Part shown: positions 1 to 5,223 of the stretch, in pieces | Layout of the letters: each line of letters begins with the position of its first letter | Position numbering within the stretch: the stretch's first letter is position 1 | Notes under the pieces: model-generated | The model's database searches: none | The model's input: the letters and a program-made list of their open reading frames with translations, nothing else | Told to the model about the DNA's origin: nothing | Assembly: GCA_026770585.1 (NCBI GenBank) | Contig: MU647255.1 | Coordinates: 21,719-33,262 of the forward strand | Source of the DNA: Baffinella frigidus | Lineage: Eukaryota > Cryptophyceae > Cryptomonadales > Baffinellaceae | Length of the DNA stretch: 11,544 nt | Reading direction: 5' to 3' | Program-made: the position numbers and the translations under genes

Positions 1-93
1 GTAGGGGTGCGGGAGTACGAGAGAGGTGCGCTTGAAGCGCGAGAGCAGCTCGAGTGCCACAGGGTCAATCTCGCTCTTGCTCCACTCCTCAAC
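1..93 (-). CDS. Gene A exon A7 (partial): C-terminal part of DUF924-like protein
   Basis: Read on the minus strand from 93 to 1, this is 31 uninterrupted codons beginning VEEWSKSEIDPVALELL and ending SLVLPHPY at the window edge, so the exon and gene continue outside. It starts after a good acceptor (TATCAG, 99-94) in phase 0, which matches the phase-0 end of exon A6. In the DUF924 family this position, after the 'PL.H' motif, holds the C-terminal helices. The TPR-like fold has no known reaction. A truncated copy of its first 15 codons lies upstream at 278-234. The assignment rests on order and phase with the other exons; this segment alone would not be recognisable. Confidence 0.6.
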
Positions 94-96
94 CTG

Positions 97-233
97 ATAC
101 GGGATTTGAGGTTTGGAGTTTGGGGTCGGGGGGGTTGCACGTCTCGTTGAACCCCCCCCCCCCTGGTGTGAAGCGGTCGTGTGTGTCAACTTATTAAATC
201 TCGCCTTTCCCCCCGTTGGGGGTGTGGGGTTTG
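97..233 (+). repeat. Degenerate TTTGGGG-like repeat and C/G runs
   Basis: Within the A6-A7 intron, between the exon A7 acceptor and its truncated upstream copy. It holds short GGGTTTGGAGTTTGGGG runs, homopolymer C tracts near 150-163, and an AT-richer piece near 188-205. No coding signal was seen. Confidence 0.5.
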
Positions 234-278
234 GTCGAGGGCCACGGGGTCAATCTTGCTGTTGCTCCACTCCTCAAC
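234..278 (-). pseudogene. Truncated copy of exon A7 5' end
   Basis: Minus-strand codons VEEWSNSKIDPVALD match the first 15 codons of exon A7 (VEEWSKSEIDPVALE). An intact CAG acceptor (281-279) sits at the same place. The match stops abruptly and runs into CAAACCCC-type repeat. The 41-bp blocks 56-96 and 241-281 differ at only 3 bases. It lies on the upstream side of the full exon, as do the other 5' fragments in this gene. Confidence 0.7.
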
Positions 279-280
279 CT

Positions 281-378
281 GGGGTTTGGGGGTTGGGGTT
301 TGGGGTTTGGAGTTTGGGGTTCGGGGTTTGGGGTGTGGTCACACAGCGATTTAGGGTGTAGAGTTTAGGGTTTGACGA
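281..378 (+). repeat. TTTGGGG/TTTAGGG-like 7-mer block
   Basis: Near-continuous GGGTTTG units with TTTAGGGT at the right end. On the sense (minus) strand it reads C-rich. It is intronic, directly upstream of the truncated A7 acceptor. Confidence 0.7.
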
Positions 379-482
379 GGGGTGTTCGTTCAAGCCCCGT
401 CCTGCGAAAAAACTGAGGCGGCTTAATTCAATGTAACTATTTTTCTTCTTCAATATATTTCTTATTTTTCAATAACGCGCAC
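379..482. other. AT-rich intron segment, nothing recognised
   Basis: A stretch of T-rich sequence (about 430-475) between the 7-mer block and the last exon A6 fragment. It shows no repeat unit, exon-like frame or RNA gene. Confidence 0.4.
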
Positions 483-539
483 CTTGGAAATGACTTTTTC
501 AAGCCGCGCGACGGTCGGATGGTGGCGGAGAGGCATCGC
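483..539 (-). pseudogene. Copy of exon A6 3' end with donor
   Basis: Minus-strand codons AMPLRHHPTVARLEKVISK equal the last 19 codons of exon A6 with one conservative change (L to I). Other differences are silent. The donor AAG|GTGCGC is present at 482-477. The copy is cut at its 5' side at the edge of a GTTGAC repeat block, and lies downstream of the full exon as a 3' fragment. Confidence 0.7.
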
Positions 540-542
540 TCT

Positions 543-623
543 AAAGTTGACGGTTAATCTCAAGTTGACGGATCTCAACCAGAACCGTCAACTCGACAAT
601 CGGCGTTCAACTCGACTGAGGCG
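543..623. repeat. GTTGAC hairpin element, copy 1
   Basis: AGTTGACGG (563-571) and CCGTCAACT (585-593) form a perfect 9-bp inverted repeat, followed by GTTCAACTCGACTGAGGCGGAGCAAT. Related copies lie at 962-1040, 3774-3870 and 7187-7280. Confidence 0.6.
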
Positions 624-635
624 GAGCAATCGCAC

Positions 636-801
636 CTTGGATAGGACTTTTTCCAGCCTTGCGACAGTCGGGTGGTGGCGGAGGGGCATCACTGCGAAGA
701 CCCTCTCTTCGGCCGTGAGCGTCACGTCCCACTATCGCCGAGTTCGTGACCACTCTCACGAAAGTCACTACACAGATGCCCCACCCCCTCTCCAGCAGGT
801 C
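636..801 (-). pseudogene. Nearly full exon A6 copy broken by a 52-bp insertion
   Basis: It matches all of exon A6 from DLLERGW to VLSK, with donor AAG|GTGCGA. Two lesions are visible. The acceptor AG is replaced (CTG before GAC), and 52 bp (47 bp plus a repeated CCCAC) interrupt the codons after RGW and shift the frame. The span is 166 nt, exactly 114 plus 52. In the segment 3' of the insertion only one amino-acid change was found (A to V in FAAM); the other differences are silent. Confidence 0.75.
728..784. mobile_element. 47-bp insertion flanked by 5-bp direct repeat CCCAC
   Basis: The insert occupies 733-779, between CCCAC at 728-732 and CCCAC at 780-784. The uninterrupted exon has a single CCCAC. 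Inside is the inverted repeat TTCGTGA/TCACGAA. This looks like a very small insertion with target duplication, although a templated repair filler would look similar. Confidence 0.5.
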
Positions 802-869
802 CAGGTACAAATATTTACAACCCCACATGTAAAAAGGATCCTCTAGCATTCTCGAGTGGTACTACGCAC

Positions 870-956
870 CTTGGATAGGACTTTCTCGAGACGCGCGACG
901 GTGGGGTGGTGGCGGAGGGGCATCGCTGCGAAGACCCTCTCCTCCGCCGTCAGCGT
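870..956 (-). pseudogene. Copy of exon A6 3' three-quarters with donor
   Basis: Minus-strand codons from TLTAEERVF to KVLSK (29 residues) are identical in protein to exon A6. The differences in codons, such as CGA versus AGG and CGC versus CGT, are silent. The donor is AAG|GTGCGT. The 5' nine codons and the acceptor are missing and replaced by the GTTGAC repeat. Confidence 0.75.
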
Positions 957-961
957 TTTTC

Positions 962-1040
962 GCTCTTAAGTTGACAGATCTGTACTACACAACCAGAACC
1001 GTCAACTTAACAATCGTCGTTCAACTCGAATGAGGCGGAG
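962..1040. repeat. GTTGAC hairpin element, copy 2
   Basis: TTAAGTTGAC (966-975) and GTCAACTTAA (1001-1010) make a perfect 10-bp inverted repeat, with the same trailing GTTCAACTCG..GAGGCGGAGCAAT block as copy 1. Confidence 0.6.
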
Positions 1041-1049
1041 CAATCGCAC

Positions 1050-1163
1050 CTTGGATAGGACTTTCTCGAGGCGCGCGACGGTGGGGTGGTGGCGGAGGGG
1101 CATCGCTGCGAAGACTCGCTCCTCTGCCGTCAGCGTCACGTCCCACCCCCGCTCGAGCAGATC
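1050..1163 (-). CDS. Gene A exon A6 (complete): DUF924-like core
   Basis: This is 38 phase-0 codons on the minus strand: DLLERGWDVTLTAEERVF, AAMPLRHHPTVARLEKV and LSK. Both splice borders are good: acceptor CACACCAG before GAT and donor AAG|GTGCGA. In DUF924 proteins this is the 'GWD..L...ER.F..mPl.Hse' segment, the best-conserved block after the LDQ motif. 'RGWDVTLTAEERVF' fits well, while the usual 'HSE' is HHP here. It is the only copy in the window with both borders and an open frame. Five other copies surround it: 5' fragments upstream (1277-1242, 1491-1456) and 3' or broken copies downstream. Its length is a multiple of three in phase 0, so skipping or repeating it would keep the frame. 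Confidence 0.75.
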
Positions 1164-1241
1164 CTGGTGTGGGGTGCAGTGCGGAGGGGTCAGGGTTTCG
1201 GTTTACGGTTTACGGTTTGGGGTTTGGGGTTTAGGGTTTAG

Positions 1242-1277
1242 CGTGAGCGTCAGGTCCCACCCACGCTCGAGTAGGTC
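1242..1277 (-). pseudogene. Truncated copy of exon A6 5' end (12 codons)
   Basis: Minus-strand DLLERGWDLTLT follows an intact ACCAG acceptor, then stops and continues as CTAAACCCTAAACCCC repeat. It shares its breakpoint with the copy at 1491-1456. Confidence 0.7.
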
Positions 1278-1308
1278 CTGGTGTGGGGTGCAGCGCGTGA
1301 ACCGCAAA

Positions 1309-1424
1309 CCCTGAACCACGCTCTGTAAACCGTAATCCGTAAACCCTGAACCACGCTCGGTAACCGTAAATCGTCAACCCTGAACCACACTCCGTAAACC
1401 GTAAACCGTCAACCCTGAACCAAG
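1309..1424 (+). repeat. Minisatellite of about 40 bp, three copies
   Basis: Tandem units of the form CCCTGAACCACGCTCNGTAA followed by CCGTAAACCGT, with small length changes. It lies between two truncated A6 copies, inside the A5-A6 intron. Confidence 0.6.
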
Positions 1425-1455
1425 GAGGGTTCAGGTTTCAGGGTTTGAGGTTTAG

Positions 1456-1491
1456 CGTGAGGGTTACGTCCCACCCCCGCTCGAGTAGGTC
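1456..1491 (-). pseudogene. Second truncated copy of exon A6 5' end
   Basis: Minus-strand DLLERGWDVTLT after acceptor ACCCAG, again ending at CTCACG and followed by CTAAACC repeat. Codon changes against the full exon are silent. Confidence 0.7.
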
Positions 1492-1497
1492 CTGGGT

Positions 1498-1662
1498 TAG
1501 GGTTTGGGGTTTGGGGTTTGGAATTTGGGGGTTGGGGTTTACGGCTTACGATTTAGCGAGCGCGGAGGGTTCACGGTGTGCAGAGAGGGTTCAGGGTTGA
1601 GGGCGGCTGGGGTTGGGGTGCAGGGTGTGAAATTTGGGTTTCGGGTTTCTGGTTTCGGGTTT
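1498..1662 (+). repeat. TTTGGGG, GGGTTCA and GGGTTTC 7-mer mixtures
   Basis: Intronic blocks of related 7-mers (GGGTTTG at 1500-1525, GGGTTTC around 1637-1660) separated by short unique sequence. C-rich on the sense strand. Confidence 0.55.
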
Positions 1663-1668
1663 CGGTAC

Positions 1669-1713
1669 CTCAGAGAGGTCGAGGGCGTCCCGCCAGCACT
1701 GCTCGATGATCCC
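1669..1713 (-). pseudogene. Copy of exon A5 3' end with donor
   Basis: Minus-strand GIIEQCWRDALDLSE equals the last 15 codons of exon A5 with one change (G to W). It is followed by the same donor GAG|GTACCG. The 5' six codons are replaced by CCCTCAACCCC repeat. It lies downstream of the full exon. Confidence 0.7.
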
Positions 1714-1735
1714 TCTGGGGTTGGGGATGTAGCCC

Positions 1736-1793
1736 TCAACCCTCAACACTCAACGCTCAACCCTCAACACTCAACCCTCAACACTCAACCAGA
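1736..1793 (+). repeat. CCCTCAACA tandem block
   Basis: Short units CCCTCAAC and ACTCAAC alternate; a local variant of the 7-mer family, here C-rich on the plus (antisense) strand. Confidence 0.55.
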
Positions 1794-1835
1794 ATCAGAG
1801 TGTTTGGGGTTGAGGTGCAGGGTATAGGCAGTAGG

Positions 1836-1872
1836 ATTTCGGGTTTCGGGTTTCGGGTTTCGGGTTCAGGGG
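1836..1872 (+). repeat. GGGTTTC 7-mer block
   Basis: Five near-perfect GGGTTTC units directly downstream of the exon A5 donor in sense direction. The same block follows the A5 copy at 1669-1713. Confidence 0.6.
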
Positions 1873-1880
1873 TTCGGTAC

Positions 1881-1943
1881 CTCAGAGAGGTCGAGGGCGT
1901 CCCGCCCGCACTGCTCGATGATCCCCGCAGCATCCGGATGGTC
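1881..1943 (-). CDS. Gene A exon A5 (complete, 21 codons)
   Basis: Minus-strand DHPDAAGIIEQCGRDALDL plus SE, with acceptor CGAACGCAG and donor GAG|GTACCG, phase 0 on both sides. In the DUF924 family the equivalent stretch is the helix between the 'LDQ..R' motif and the 'GWD' motif, usually introduced by a 'GT.RAF..D' segment. That segment is not found between exons A4 and A5 here, so either a micro-exon was missed or this copy has lost it. Three partial copies exist: 2232-2176 and 2069-2037 upstream (with acceptors), and 1713-1669 downstream (with donor). Confidence 0.7.
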
Positions 1944-1964
1944 CTGCGTTCGAGTCAGCGTTTC

Positions 1965-2036
1965 AGTTAGGGGATACGGGTTAGGTTTTCGCGTGGTTAG
2001 GGGGTACGGGTTAGGTGTTAGCGTTTAGCGTTTAGG
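1965..2036 (+). repeat. TTAGGGG(A/G)TACGGG minisatellite
   Basis: Units like GTTAGGGGGTACGGGTTAGG repeated with GCGTTTAG units. The same units recur at about 2265-2360 beside the other A5 copy, so they are part of the duplicated intron end. Confidence 0.5.
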
Positions 2037-2069
2037 CTGTTTGATGATGTCTGCTGAATCCGGATGGTC
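2037..2069 (-). pseudogene. Truncated copy of exon A5 5' end
   Basis: Minus-strand DHPDSADIIKQ after acceptor CCGCAG. It matches the first 11 codons of A5 with several replacements, then enters CCTAAACGC repeat. Confidence 0.6.
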
Positions 2070-2077
2070 CTGCGGTA

Positions 2078-2172
2078 CAGGGGTACCTCGCTCATAAGAA
2101 ACCGCCCCACCTAGGACCCTACAGTAGGGCTATGCCTAGGTCCCTATGGTGGTCCTAGGGGGGGGGGGCAGT
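2078..2172. repeat. CCTAGG-rich palindromic dispersed element
   Basis: It contains CCTAGGACCCTAC, CCTAGGTCCC and GGTCCTAGGGG, which pair with each other over short arms, ending in an 11-G run. Related CCTAGG/CCCTA sequence occurs near 3955-4020, 5890-5975, 9566-9653 and 9911-9998. Inserted between two A5 copies. Confidence 0.5.
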
Positions 2173-2175
2173 GCG

Positions 2176-2232
2176 CAGGTCGAGGGCGTCCCGCCCGCAC
2201 TGTTCGATGATCCCCGCAGCGTCCGGGTGGTC
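2176..2232 (-). pseudogene. Copy of exon A5 lacking its last codons and donor
   Basis: Minus-strand DHPDAAGIIEQCGRDALDL is identical in protein to A5 for 19 codons and follows acceptor GAAGCAG. The final SE and the donor are gone, replaced by the G-rich end of the CCTAGG element. Codon changes (CCG/CCT, GAA/GAG) are silent. Confidence 0.7.
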
Positions 2233-2240
2233 CTGCTTCC

Positions 2241-2463
2241 AGATTAACCTTTGAGTTGAGAGATTAGGGGGTACGGGTTACGTTTTGGCGTTGAGCGTGG
2301 TTAGGGGGAGTACGGGTTAGGTTTTAGCGTTTGAATTTTTGAGCGTTGAGCGTTTAGGGTTTGTCGTGAAGATAGGAGGGAGCATACGGGTGGACGCCCT
2401 AATTCCGGCATCGTCCTAATTTCGACATTTTGTAGGGCGTTTCGTGTTCTGCGTTAGCGCCTA
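2241..2463 (+). repeat. Intron with TACGGGTTAG units, otherwise unrecognised
   Basis: Units GGGGGTACGGGTTA and GCGTTGAGCG recur up to about 2360. From 2365 to 2460 no repeat or exon-like frame was recognised. I searched this stretch for the missing 'GT.RAF' codons and found none. Confidence 0.4.
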
Positions 2464-2550
2464 GGGTTCAGGAATCAGGGTTCAGGGGTTAGGGTTCAGG
2501 GTTCAGGGTTCAGGGTTCAGGGTCTAGGGTGCAGGGTTCAGAATTCAGGA
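2464..2550 (+). repeat. GGGTTCA 7-mer tandem block
   Basis: About eight GGGTTCA units with variants GGGTCTA and GGGTGCA. Intronic, between exon A4 and the A5 copies; C-rich on the sense strand. Confidence 0.7.
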
Positions 2551-2584
2551 TTTTATGGTTGGGGTTTAGGGATGAGGGGGGGGA

Positions 2585-2617
2585 GCGGGACGTGTGGCGA
2601 ACCAGCTGATCGAGGAC
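2585..2617 (-). pseudogene. Copy of exon A4 3' end
   Basis: Minus-strand [11 protein letters not shown] matches the last codons of exon A4 ([11 protein letters not shown]). Its 5' side is cut by the (TC)n tract, and no GT donor follows. It lies downstream of the full exon, as expected from the fragment rule. Confidence 0.65.
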
Positions 2618-2626
2618 AGAGGGCAG

Positions 2627-2670
2627 AGAGAGAGAGAGAGAGAGAGAGAGCGCGAGAGAGAGAGAGTGCG

Positions 2671-2714
<44 letters not shown>

Positions 2715-3014
2715 CGAGAGCGAGAGAGAGAGAGCGCGCGCGCGCGAGACAGAGAGAGAGCGAGAGCGAGAGAGCGAGAGAGCGAGAGCGAGAGCAAGAG
2801 CAAGAGAGACAGAGACAGAGACAGAGACAGAGACAGAGACAGAGACAGAGACAGAGACAGAGACAGAGACAGAGACAAAGAGAGAGACAGAGACAGAGAC
2901 AGAGACAGAGACAGAGACAGAGACAGAGACAGAGACAGAGACAGAGACAGAGACAAAGAGCGAGACAGAGAGAGCGAGAGAGCGAGAGAGCGAGAGCGAG
3001 TGAGCGAGAGAGAG
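2627..3014 (+). repeat. (GA)n / (ACAGAG)n microsatellite, about 390 bp
   Basis: Imperfect GA repeats on both sides of a regular GACAGA hexamer array (about 2805-2955). The long open frames across it on both strands are only a product of the repeat. On the gene A sense strand it is a polypyrimidine tract. It lies between the full exon A4 and its 3' fragment. Confidence 0.9.
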
Positions 3015-3029
3015 GGGTGGGGGGCTGAC

Positions 3030-3115
3030 CCGGTGCGTATGGCGAACGAGCTGATCGAGCACAATGATGAGCGCGAGCCGTGTGCGCGGCGTCTCCTCCC
3101 ACGACAGGAGCGCCC
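3030..3115 (-). CDS. Gene A exon A4 (complete): DUF924 LDQ motif
   Basis: Minus-strand 28 codons, [18 protein letters not shown] then [10 protein letters not shown], preceded by two bases (GG) that complete the split codon begun by exon A3 (G|GG, Gly). The acceptor is TGCGCAG; the donor CGG|GTCAGC ends in phase 0. The family signature 'W..tPr.rLALi.lLDQf.Rn.yR' is clear; this protein has L for F and H for N. This is the strongest evidence for DUF924. 5' copies lie upstream at 3280-3210, 3467-3436 and 3635-3613, and a 3' copy lies at 2617-2585. Against the 3280-3210 copy I count seven silent and one conservative change. Confidence 0.75.
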
Positions 3116-3209
3116 CTGCGCAGTACGCTCAAGCGTTCAGTCAACCCCTGTCTACGCACAAGAGTTCAGTCAACCCCTGCGCACAAGACAGGCACGCGCT
3201 GGTTGACTG

Positions 3210-3280
3210 AACAAGCTGGTCGAGAACGATGAAGAGCGCGAGCCGTGTCCGCGGCGTCTCTTCCCACGATAAGAGCGCCC
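3210..3280 (-). pseudogene. Copy of exon A4 5' part (23 codons) with acceptor
   Basis: Minus-strand [18 protein letters not shown] then LDQLV after acceptor GTGCGCAG. One replacement (I to F) and seven silent changes against the full exon. It ends by running into TTGACTGAAC-type intron repeat, without donor. Confidence 0.75.
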
Positions 3281-3435
3281 CTGCGCACAAAGACCCATCG
3301 GGTTCAGTCAACCCCTGAGCACAAGAGTTTAGTCAACCGCCACGCACAAGACCCATCCGGTTCAGTCAACCGCGCACAAGAGTTCAGTCAACCGGTGTGT
3401 GCCTGTCTGCTACGTCTCGCCAGACAGCCTCTGCT

Positions 3436-3467
3436 ACGCGGCGTCTCCTCCCACGATAAGAGCGCCC
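3436..3467 (-). pseudogene. Truncated copy of exon A4 5' end
   Basis: Minus-strand [10 protein letters not shown] with acceptor ATCGCAG, then unrelated sequence. Confidence 0.65.
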
Positions 3468-3612
3468 CTGCGATCAAGAGTTTAGTCAACCGCTACGCAC
3501 AAGACCCATCGGTTCAGTCAACCCCTGAGCACAAGATTTTAGTCAACCCCTGCGATCAAGACCCACCCGGTTCAGTCAACCCACCCGCCGCGGTCCAGTC
3601 AACCGTGCGCCC

Positions 3613-3635
3613 CTCCTCCCACGAGAAGAGCACCC
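3613..3635 (-). pseudogene. Short truncated copy of exon A4 5' end
   Basis: Minus-strand VLFSWEE (full exon: ALLSWEE) after acceptor GTGCGCAG. Outermost and most diverged of the A4 fragments. Confidence 0.55.
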
Positions 3636-3773
3636 CTGCGCACAAGACCCATCCGGTTAATTCAACCCGCGCTCGGGTTGAAAGTACGAAATGGTTCCAA
3701 CGCCAAACTAATATCACAGATGAAATCTATACAAGGTGGCGGGACTAAGTTGCAAGAGTCAGAGCATACCTTC

Positions 3774-3940
3774 CGGGCCCGTTTTCACTCCAAAGTTGAC
3801 GGATGTGTACCACGCGCCCAGCACGTCAACTTTCGAAAGAGTCCATCGTCAACTCGAGTGAGGCAGGTCTGGAAACTGCAGCTGGATCCTGCCCATTCAG
3901 CGGGCTACCAAGGCATTTTCGGGCGCTGGGAGCCCGAGTT
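3774..3940. repeat. Dispersed GTTGAC element, copy 3
   Basis: AAAGTTGACG (3792-3801) and CGTCAACTTT (3824-3833) form a perfect 10-bp stem, then CAACTCGAGTGAGGCAGG and GGGAGCCCGAG. The block aligns over roughly 160 bp with 7187-7345, which has the same order of motifs. Confidence 0.6.
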
Positions 3941-4088
3941 TCCATTACCTTATCCGTAGGAACCCCCCTTTGTCCATACGGGTTTCCTACCGTAAGGTCC
4001 TAGGTCTTGTCGCTTAGGGGTCATTCAAAATCCCTTCGAAGTCCGCTGTGTGGAGCGTGGGTCTGAAGGAGAAGGGGGGGGGGGGGGT
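3941..4088. other. Intron sequence with CCTAGG fragment and G run
   Basis: It holds TACGGGTTTCCTACCGTAAGG and TCCTAGGTC at 3978-4012, related to the CCTAGG element, and an 11-G run at about 4077-4087. No coding signal. Confidence 0.35.
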
Positions 4089-4195
4089 GATCTCCGCAAA
4101 AATATTATTTAATTGCTTTTGGCGCAACGAGATTTACTGCACAAATGTTTTACTATTACTAGTAATACCCAACCGTGTAGTAACTTTCGGAACCA
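4089..4195. mobile_element. Degenerate TACTACACA fold-back element
   Basis: The left arm (TTTAATTGCTTTTGGCGCAACGA, then TTACTGCACA) is intact and the right arm (CGTGTAGTAACTTTCGG) is shortened. It matches the element at 4470-4612. Confidence 0.55.
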
Positions 4196-4469
4196 CGCCA
4201 GATTGTTCCAGGGGTTCGGCTCTTTCCAAGCGTCCTACCGCTACCGAGCGAGGACGGGACACGATTTTAAAAACTTTAACCTGAATCCTGAAGGAAATGG
4301 ACTTTTAAAATGAAAAGCCAGGACCAGAATCCCGGTCCTGTCTGTCTTATATGTGCCGAGTTGGCTCGACAGCGGTTGACGCCGAACCATCCCACAAGTA
4401 AACAATTCCCCACATTCCTTGCAGGAAAATTGACCTTTGGCCCCTACCCAGAATCTGGCGTGGAAGGGG
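4196..4469. other. Intron sequence, nothing coding seen
   Basis: Only a short perfect hairpin CAGGACC/GGTCCTG (4319-4325, 4334-4340) was found. There are no exon-like frames with splice borders and no repeat shared with the rest of the window. Confidence 0.35.
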
Positions 4470-4612
4470 GTTTCATCTCCACAAAAGTATTAATTAATTG
4501 CTTTTGATGCAACGAAATTTACTACACAAACGCTTTACTATTACTTTTATGAGCAAATCGTGTAGTAATTTTCGTTGCCAAAAGCAATTAATTAATACTT
4601 GTATGAAGATTA
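4470..4612. mobile_element. MITE-like fold-back element, TACTACACA family
   Basis: Arms starting GTATTAATTAATTGCTTTTG (4487) and ending CAAAAGCAATTAATTAATAC (4598) pair over about 45 bp, with a loop of about 25 bp (CTTTACTATTACTTTTATGA). There is no ORF inside. It shares its core GCAACGAAAWTTACTACACA with 4089-4195 and 6174-6323. Confidence 0.75.
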
Positions 4613-4620
4613 GGTTGGAC

Positions 4621-4670
4621 CCTCGTCGGCGGCAAGGGACACGAGCGGTAGGAAGCACGCGCCTCTCTAG
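4621..4670 (-). pseudogene. Copy of exon A3 3' end with donor and internal deletion
   Basis: Minus-strand FLPLVSLAADE plus G|GTCC donor at 4654-4621. The preceding AGAGGCGCGTG (to 4670) matches an earlier part of A3, so about 20 bp between similar GCGTG/GTGCGC motifs are missing. It is bordered on its 5' side by a hairpin element. Confidence 0.65.
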
Positions 4671-4802
4671 CCCTCAAGAGTCGGAGCAAATCGCCTTTTT
4701 CAACCCCCTTGATTTGAACTGGAGGTCGTCGGATTCCGACGACTTCGAGTACCAACATGGAGTCTCGCAAAGACGGTTTGCTCCCCTTGTGAGGGCTAGT
4801 GG
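4662..4802. mobile_element. MITE-like hairpin, CCACYARCCCTCA family, copy 1
   Basis: The right end TGAGGGCTAGTGG pairs with the left CTCTCTAGCCCTCA. GGAGCAAATCG pairs with TTTGCTCC, and the centre is the near-perfect palindrome GTCGTCGGATTCCGACGAC (4717-4736 region). The TTCAACCCCCTTGA motif and end sequence link it to 7608-7757. Confidence 0.6.
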
Positions 4803-4823
4803 AAGGGAGGAACGGGGTTGGAC

Positions 4824-4842
4824 CCTCGTCGGCGGCAAGGGA
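4824..4842 (-). pseudogene. Short copy of exon A3 3' end with donor
   Basis: Minus-strand SLAADE plus G|GTCCAA donor, directly abutting the (TC)n tract at its 5' side. It lies downstream of full exon A3. Confidence 0.6.
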
Positions 4843-4845
4843 TAG

Positions 4846-4941
4846 AGAGAGAGAGAGAGAGAGCAAGAGAGAGAGAGCGAGAGAGAGAAAGAGGCAGACA
4901 GAGACAGAGAGATAGATAGAGAGAGACAGAGAGAGTCAGAC

Positions 4942-4974
<33 letters not shown>

Positions 4975-4978
4975 GAGC
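4846..4978 (+). repeat. (GA)n/(GACA)n microsatellite
   Basis: GA-rich tract with GACAGACAGACA units at 4950-4973. On the gene A sense strand it is pyrimidine-rich. It separates full exon A3 from its nearest 3' fragment. Confidence 0.9.
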
Positions 4979-4993
4979 GGAAGGGGGTGAGAC

Positions 4994-5094
4994 CCTCATC
5001 AGCGGCAAGCGACACGAGCGGGAGGAAGCGACGCACGATCTCAGAATCCACGCGCTTCTGCTGTTCCGACCCGGGCTTCGCAAACCACCGACGC
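4994..5094 (-). CDS. Gene A exon A3 (complete): DUF924 N-terminal helices
   Basis: Minus strand: one base completes an Arg codon (AG|G) with exon A2, then 33 codons (RRWFAKPGSEQQKRV, DSEIVRRFLPLVSLAADE), then one base that begins the split Gly codon of exon A4. The acceptor is GTGGCCGCAG and the donor GAGG|GTCTCA. DUF924 proteins have 'RWF.kd..fD.eir.rF..l...a..G' here, and WF, D-EI, RF and LV are all in place. Its 5' copies (5299-5224, 6009-5976) lie upstream and its 3' copies (4842-4824, 4670-4621) downstream. Confidence 0.75.
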
Positions 5095-5104
5095 CTGCGG
5101 CCAC

Positions 5105-5200
5105 ACCGTCCATTTATTTTCGTGGTACTGATTAAAGAGCCCATTTATTTTCGTGGTACTAATAAAAGAGCCCATGTATTTTCGTGATACAAATTAATAA
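5105..5200 (+). repeat. 29-bp array CCATTTATTTTCGTGGTACTAAT, first block
   Basis: Three units of CCATTTATTTTCGTGGTACT plus an AATTAAGAG-like tail, immediately upstream (sense) of the exon A3 acceptor. The same units precede the A3 copies at 5299 and 6009. Confidence 0.8.
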
Positions 5201-5223
5201 TTTCTCGGTACAAAGACATCTTG

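Larger units (their letters stand above)
3136..3660 (+). repeat. TTCAGTCAACC intron minisatellite carrying acceptor sequence
   Basis: About a dozen copies of TTYAGTCAACC joined by CCTGCGCACAAGACCCATCC-like linkers (near 3136, 3165, 3302, 3328, 3360, 3383, 3480, 3513, 3538, 3570, 3595, 3656). On the sense strand each CTTGTGCGCAGGGG linker repeats the acceptor of exon A4, so the array appears to have grown from that splice junction. It is interspersed with truncated A4 copies. Confidence 0.75.

Noticed and set aside
113-361. Small ORF rich in Gly/Val/Trp over the left 7-mer block
   Set aside because: It is a translation of TTTGGGG repeats and is antisense to exon A7 copies.
484-1314. Plus-strand ORFs with repeated 'TVGWWRRGI' peptides
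   Set aside because: These are the antisense of the exon A6 copies. Silent changes and splice borders only make sense on the minus strand.
2510-3159. Long ORFs on both strands encoding Ser/Leu or Arg/Glu repeats
   Set aside because: They are translations of the GA/ACAGAG microsatellite; all frames are open because the repeat lacks stop codons.
3136-3660. Regularly spaced short repeats that could suggest a CRISPR-like array
   Set aside because: Spacing is irregular, the 'spacers' are themselves repetitive, and the host DNA is eukaryotic with introns.
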